NCBI GenBank assembly: GCA_964549745.1
Contig: CAZJWP010000036.1
Location: forward strand, 1-18,510
DNA from: J089 sp964549745
GTDB taxonomy: Bacteria; Fidelibacterota; Marinisomatia; Marinisomatales; J089
Length of the DNA stretch: 18,510 bases
Reading direction: 5' to 3'
Shown here: piece after piece, positions 14,596 through 18,510 of the stretch
How positions within the stretch are numbered: position 1 is the stretch's first letter
Layout: every line of letters starts with the position of its first letter
The notes under the pieces: generated by a model
The model's input: the letters and a program-made list of their open reading frames with translations, nothing else
Database searches by the model: none
What the model was told of the DNA's origin: nothing
Translations under genes and position numbers: made by a program

Positions 14596-16053
14596 TCAGC
14601 CGGCCAGTCCGGTCTTTTGATTGAATTCAGCGATCTTCCGGTCCCAGTCGTCCACCTGATCCCATTGATTGTCCCAGTAATCCGGATCATACCATTGGGC
14701 GTCCAGTTCCTCCACGGTCTTGCCTTGCTGTTCCACCCAGGTGAAATACTTCAGGTTGTGCATCCGTTTTTGATCCGTGTGCCGGAGTTCCATAAAAATG
14801 TCATTTCCGGAATGATCCAGCGCCACCGCTGCATCAATCTCAGCCTGCTGTTCGGTGTATTCACCGGATTGTTCCCGCGCCTCTTTCAGGCGCGATTGAT
14901 ACATGTCCATGGAATCGGTGGCCACCGTGAAAAGCAGATCGCGGGATGTGAGGTCGTAATGCTTTGCCATGTGCATGGCGCCCACCAGGTTGGCGATACC
15001 GGAGATGCCCAGCAGATTCAGTTTGTCCACCAGTTCCGGTTTGACTCCGCGGTTGCGAAGCGCGGCCTGTCCCGCCGACTCGTTGAACAACCGCAATAGG
15101 CGATAAACCCGATGATCGTCGATCCCGGCCACGGCGTTGATGTTTTTCATGTTCATGATCCAGGGAACATGTTTGTCACCGATACCTTCGATGCGATGAG
15201 CGCCGTAACCGTTCATGAGCAGGGTAGGGCACTGAAGCGCTTCCCCGGCTCCGACTTTTAAAGCCGGAAATTGCCGCCGCAGGTATTCTCCGCTGCCCAA
15301 TGTACCGCCGGAACCCTGGGTCAGGAAAAGACCGGCAAACTGATCCTTTGCCGAACGCACATTTTGAAACACTTCCTCCATGGCCGGCCCGGTAACGGCA
15401 TAGTGCCAGCGGGGATTTCCGAAATCCTCAAACTGATTGAGATTGACCACGTGATCGCCCCGTTCGGCGATGAGCGCTTTTACCTGGTCGTAAATTTCTT
15501 TTACATTACTTTCGCTGCCCGGTGTTGCGATTACTTCTGCGCCCATTTCCCTGAGCCAGTCAAAGCGCTCCTGCGACATTTCCTGTGGAAGAATGGCTAC
15601 CGATTCGCACTCAAGCAGCGCCGAATCATACACACCACCCCGACAGTAATTCCCGGTGGACGGCCACAACGCTTTCTGGGTAGTGGGATCGAACCGGCCG
15701 GTAATGAGCTTTTCCACCAGCGGACCAAATGTGGCGCCCACTTTGTGCGCCCCGGTGGGGAAGAATTTGCCCAGCAGAACAAAGATTCGCGCCTGAACGC
15801 CGGTCAATTCCGGAGGTATTTCCATGAAATTGACGCCACCGAAACCACCGCCGGTTTCCACCGGTTCATTTTTCCATGTGATGCGAAAGAGGTTGAGGGG
15901 ATTCACATCCCAAAGTCCGATGTTGGATAATTGCTTTTGGATCGAATCCGGAATGGTTTCCGGATTCCGCATTTGGCTGTATGTGGGCAGGAGCAGGTTC
16001 CGTTCCCGGCAGCGTTGTATCGTCTTTTGTAGTACAGAGTCTCTATCCGTCAT
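14596..16053 (-). CDS. PLP-dependent fold type II enzyme, cysteine synthase/threonine synthase superfamily, exact activity unknown
   Basis: This 485-residue protein is longer than usual cysteine synthases. The probable PLP lysine is K104 in FFPTGAHKVGATFG and the substrate loop is WPSTGNYCRGGVYDS (130-144). A glycine-rich phosphate-binding loop follows at TQGSGGTLGSGEYLR. The C-terminal third is acidic and aromatic-rich (WYDPDYWDNQWDQVDDWDRK, about 452-471) and has no motif I recognise. Family relatives are usually annotated only as pyridoxal-phosphate-dependent protein. In position it replaces YgeX, the diaminopropionate ammonia-lyase next to ygeW/ygeY in E. coli, but it does not look like YgeX. 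A Shine-Dalgarno AAAAGGAA precedes the ATG by about 9 bases. It lies 15 bases after ygeW and 3 bases before the second PLP gene. Confidence 0.83.
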   Translation of the reverse strand: MTDRDSVLQKTIQRCRERNLLLPTYSQMRNPETIPDSIQKQLSNIGLWDVNPLNLFRITWKNEPVETGGGFGGVNFMEIPPELTGVQARIFVLLGKFFPTGAHKVGATFGPLVEKLITGRFDPTTQKALWPSTGNYCRGGVYDSALLECESVAILPQEMSQERFDWLREMGAEVIATPGSESNVKEIYDQVKALIAERGDHVVNLNQFEDFGNPRWHYAVTGPAMEEVFQNVRSAKDQFAGLFLTQGSGGTLGSGEYLRRQFPALKVGAGEALQCPTLLMNGYGAHRIEGIGDKHVPWIMNMKNINAVAGIDDHRVYRLLRLFNESAGQAALRNRGVKPELVDKLNLLGISGIANLVGAMHMAKHYDLTSRDLLFTVATDSMDMYQSRLKEAREQSGEYTEQQAEIDAAVALDHSGNDIFMELRHTDQKRMHNLKYFTWVEQQGKTVEELDAQWYDPDYWDNQWDQVDDWDRKIAEFNQKTGLAG

Positions 16054-16068
16054 TTAATGAATTCCTTT

Positions 16069-17259
16069 TCAATTGGTAAAACGTTTTTGCGGATTTTTCA
16101 CCAGTGAATTCAGCGTTGCCGCCGGATCGGCGAACCGACCCAAAACAATCATAGCAGCGATAATAAACGGTTTGAATCCCGCTTCCTGGTACGTGGCTTT
16201 GCGATAGCGGTCAAAGACCGAAGCCGCCACTTCACCCCGTTCACAACTGACTCCGCTGATGTCCGCCGGAAGGCAATGCATGTACAGCGCTTTTCCGCCT
16301 TTCGTCAGCGCCATCTTGTCTTCGGTGCATTCCCAATCCCGGTGTTTGGCATTCTGTGCCAGGGCTTGTTTTTCAAGATCGGTCAGTCCCTGTTTGTCAC
16401 CGGCTTTGAGTAAACGGGTCCGTTCTTCCATGACGGCAAACGGCGCCCATGACTTCGGGTAAACCACATCCGCATCGCGGAATGCCGCATCCATGTCATG
16501 GGACACGGTGAAAGAACCCTGACTAGCGGCTGCAAAAGTATTGGCCTGATTCACCACGTCCGGAACCAGGTCGTAGCCTTCCGGATACGCCAGGCTCACA
16601 TCCATACCAAAGCGCGTCATGAGTCCGATGATGCCCTGCGGAACCGACAGCGGTTTGCCGTAACTGGGAGAATAAGCCCAGGTCATAGCCAGCTTCTTTC
16701 CGCGGAGGTTCTCCAACGATCCGAAGGTGTTTACAAGCATTGAAAGATCAGACAAAGACTGGGTGGGATGATCCAGATCGCATTGAAGATTCACCAAAGC
16801 GGGACGTTGATGCAAGGTGCCTTCTTCAAATCCGGTTTGGACTGCCTTTGAAACATCCAGCATTCCGGTGTGGCCTTCACCCAGGAATTTGTCATCCCGG
16901 ATACCGATGGCGTCAGTGAGGAAGGAAATCATATTAGCGGTTTCCCGAACCGTTTCTCCATGGGCAATCTGCGATTTTTCCTCATCCAGATCAGCAACCG
17001 TAAGCCCCAGCGTATTAGCGGCGGAGGCAAAACTAAAACGTGTCCGGGTGGATTGATCCCGGAAGATGGACACGGCCAGACCCGTGTCAAACAATCGGGT
17101 GGATTTTCCGTCGTGATGAAGTGTCTTCAGCAATTCGGCGATGGTGAGCACCGCCTTGATTTCGTCCTCCGACTTTTCCCAGGTGAGGAGAAAGTCCGCT
17201 GACTTTCCGGACAGATCCAGACCGCCTAAGCGGTCCAAAAGGGATTGATAGCCGCTCAT
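16069..17259 (-). CDS. ygeW: YgeW-type knotted carbamoyltransferase
   Basis: This is a member of the aspartate/ornithine carbamoyltransferase superfamily, YgeW subgroup; its 396 residues equal the length of E. coli YgeW. The carbamoyl-phosphate loop is FRDQSTRTRFS (66-76), with S70-T-R-T-R74, followed by GETVRETANMISF (101-113). H164-P-T-Q167 and H328-C-L-P331 are the other conserved active-site elements. AMTWAYSPSYGKPLSVPQG (191-209) and the late DWECTE and FDRYR segments are YgeW signatures. The natural substrate of this group is not firmly known; it is not ordinary ornithine or aspartate transcarbamylation. In urate and purine loci it would handle a carbamoyl or ureido group released on ring breakdown (inference). 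Its start overlaps the stop of ygeY by four bases (ATGA). No carbamate kinase gene is seen in the window. Confidence 0.95.
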   Translation of the reverse strand: MSGYQSLLDRLGGLDLSGKSADFLLTWEKSEDEIKAVLTIAELLKTLHHDGKSTRLFDTGLAVSIFRDQSTRTRFSFASAANTLGLTVADLDEEKSQIAHGETVRETANMISFLTDAIGIRDDKFLGEGHTGMLDVSKAVQTGFEEGTLHQRPALVNLQCDLDHPTQSLSDLSMLVNTFGSLENLRGKKLAMTWAYSPSYGKPLSVPQGIIGLMTRFGMDVSLAYPEGYDLVPDVVNQANTFAAASQGSFTVSHDMDAAFRDADVVYPKSWAPFAVMEERTRLLKAGDKQGLTDLEKQALAQNAKHRDWECTEDKMALTKGGKALYMHCLPADISGVSCERGEVAASVFDRYRKATYQEAGFKPFIIAAMIVLGRFADPAATLNSLVKNPQKRFTN

Positions 17260-18479
17260 GATCCAGCCTTCCCATTGGAACGTTGCGTATACACGAACGG
17301 TATCGCCGCATACATGGCGCAGGCGTTGACCAGCTCCGCTTTCCAGGTTTTTTCATTCGGTGCGTGGGCCTCTTCTTCGTGGCCCGGACCGAAACCGATA
17401 CACGGCACACCATGGCGACCCATGATGCTGACGCCATTGGTGGAAAAAGTCCATTTGTCCACTACGGGTTCATCGTTGAATAAGCCGCGGAATGATTCCA
17501 CTAAAGTTTGTGTTACGGGATGGTCCTCTTCGATCAGCCAGGTGGGGAAATAGGCTTCCGATTCCAGGGGCAGGCCTTTCCATGATGGACGTTCATAGCC
17601 ATACAATTCCACCGTGGCACCGGCTGCTTTGACTGAGGGCAAATCCCGGATTTCTTTCAGTGCTGAGTCGGCGGTTTCGCCCCAGGTCAGGCGCCGGTCG
17701 ATGGAAATGGAACACCCGTCCGCCACAGCGCATCGGCTGGGCGATGAAGAAAAAATCTCCGAAACGGTGAGCGACCCTTTACCCAGAAAATCGTGCGAGG
17801 TGAGCCGCTCATTCAGCGCTTCTAATTCCTTTAGAATGGGTCCCATTTTGTAAATGGCATTGTCGCCGCGCTCCGGCGCCGAGCCATGAGCGGACACGCC
17901 GGTGGTGGTCACTTTAATCTCCATCCGGCCGCGATGACCGCGATAAATGCGGCCGTTAGTGGGTTCGGTGCTGACCACAAATTCCGGGTTCAGAAGTTTG
18001 TTCTTTAGGATGTAATCCCAGCACAAACCGTCGCAATCCTCTTCCTGAACCGTACCGGTGAGAACCAGTGTGTAATCCCTTTCCAGGTTCAGGTCTTTGA
18101 TAATTTTTCCGGCGTAGACCATGGCGGCCATGCCGCCTTCCTGATCGGATGCGCCACGGCCGTATATCACCTGATCGTCTTCCGATCCGGTGTACGGGTC
18201 CACCTTCCAGTTGTCCGGATTGCCAACACCCACCGTATCGATGTGCGCATCGATGGCGATCAATCGGGGACCGTTGCCAACGAATCCGTAAATATTGCCC
18301 ATATCGTCGATCTCAATGCGGTCAAAACCTACCGCTTCCATTTCCTGGCGGATGCGCTCAATCAACGGACCTTCTTCGGTAGATTCACTGGGGATGGCGA
18401 TCATATCCCGTAAAAATTTGGTCATTTGCGGTTCATATTCTTTGGCCGCATTGAGAATTTGTTCATAATTAATCTTCAT
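17256..18479 (-). CDS. ygeY: YgeY-family M20 peptidase/deacylase-like metallohydrolase
   Basis: This M20/ArgE/DapE-type zinc hydrolase has 407 residues (E. coli YgeY about 403) and belongs to the group annotated as selenium-metabolism-associated hydrolases. Metal site motifs are DAHIDTV (H79, D81), GRGASDQEGG (D112) and VQEEDCDG (E146, E147), then STEPT with E172. The dimerisation domain follows GVSAHGSAPERGDNAIYKM. The chemistry expected is hydrolysis of an amide, ureido or N-acyl bond in a small amino-acid-like intermediate; in purine loci it would act on a ring-opened product (inference). It is the first gene of the operon visible here. Only 31 bases lie upstream in the window, without a strong Shine-Dalgarno sequence or visible promoter, so the operon may begin further upstream. 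Confidence 0.94.
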   Translation of the reverse strand: MKINYEQILNAAKEYEPQMTKFLRDMIAIPSESTEEGPLIERIRQEMEAVGFDRIEIDDMGNIYGFVGNGPRLIAIDAHIDTVGVGNPDNWKVDPYTGSEDDQVIYGRGASDQEGGMAAMVYAGKIIKDLNLERDYTLVLTGTVQEEDCDGLCWDYILKNKLLNPEFVVSTEPTNGRIYRGHRGRMEIKVTTTGVSAHGSAPERGDNAIYKMGPILKELEALNERLTSHDFLGKGSLTVSEIFSSSPSRCAVADGCSISIDRRLTWGETADSALKEIRDLPSVKAAGATVELYGYERPSWKGLPLESEAYFPTWLIEEDHPVTQTLVESFRGLFNDEPVVDKWTFSTNGVSIMGRHGVPCIGFGPGHEEEAHAPNEKTWKAELVNACAMYAAIPFVYTQRSNGKAGS

Positions 18480-18510
18480 CTTGTTTGTTGCCTTAGTTAT
18501 CAGTCGTTTT

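Noticed and set aside
15271..15930. A 219-codon plus-strand open frame inside the 485-residue PLP gene
   Set aside because: It is fully antisense to a gene with clear PLP motifs, and its translation shows no family motif and an odd composition. It is a by-product of codon bias on the opposite strand.

Overview
The window is about 50% GC and densely coding. It most likely comes from an uncultured or environmental bacterium of the FCB superphylum or a neighbouring candidate phylum such as Calditrichota, Marinimicrobia or KSB1. That placement is an inference. It rests on the GTCATT...GAATCT type dispersed repeat at the left end, the lipoprotein esterase with a starch-binding-like domain, and a carbamoyltransferase/SxtJ/DUF5989 trio. 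No rRNA, tRNA, CRISPR array, transposase or phage gene is visible.

Left part (1-3714). An imperfect inverted-repeat element (1-130) is followed by a minus-strand lipoprotein esterase (163-1329). A 47-base divergent gap separates it from a plus-strand operon of three genes with one-base overlaps: a NodU/CmcH-type carbamoyltransferase, an SxtJ-family membrane protein and a 52-residue DUF5989 protein. This resembles the sxtI-sxtJ-sxtK gene trio known next to O-carbamoyltransferases. Its last codons overlap convergently with the next operon by 9 bases.

Right part (3706-18479). Ten minus-strand genes, read from right to left, form a purine/urate-type catabolic locus. It resembles the Escherichia coli ygeW-ygeX-ygeY-...-ygfK-ssnA-ygfM-xdhD region, known for selenium-dependent molybdenum hydroxylases and linked in gut bacteria to anaerobic urate breakdown. 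The order is ygeY (M20 peptidase-like), ygeW (knotted carbamoyltransferase), a 485-residue PLP enzyme, a threonine-synthase-like PLP enzyme, an intact 2Fe-2S subunit, a CoxM-type FAD subunit, a 190-base gap, ygfK (flavin/Fe-S oxidoreductase), an 8-oxoguanine-deaminase-like amidohydrolase where ssnA normally sits, ygfM-like FAD subunit, a second 2Fe-2S subunit that has lost one cluster, and the XdhD-type molybdenum subunit. Nearly all junctions overlap by 1-8 bases or are separated by 3-15 bases.

How they may work together (inference): the deaminase would make urate from 8-oxoguanine. The molybdenum hydroxylase and YgfK would carry out purine redox chemistry. YgeY, YgeW and the two PLP enzymes would process the opened carbon-nitrogen fragments, with a carbamoyl group going to or from YgeW. 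The most unusual points are the selective loss of all four cysteines of the plant-type cluster in one 2Fe-2S subunit, two sets of FAD and 2Fe-2S subunits with only one molybdenum subunit, the substitution of SsnA by an 8-oxoguanine deaminase-like enzyme, and two non-YgeX PLP enzymes in the place expected for the diaminopropionate ammonia-lyase YgeX.
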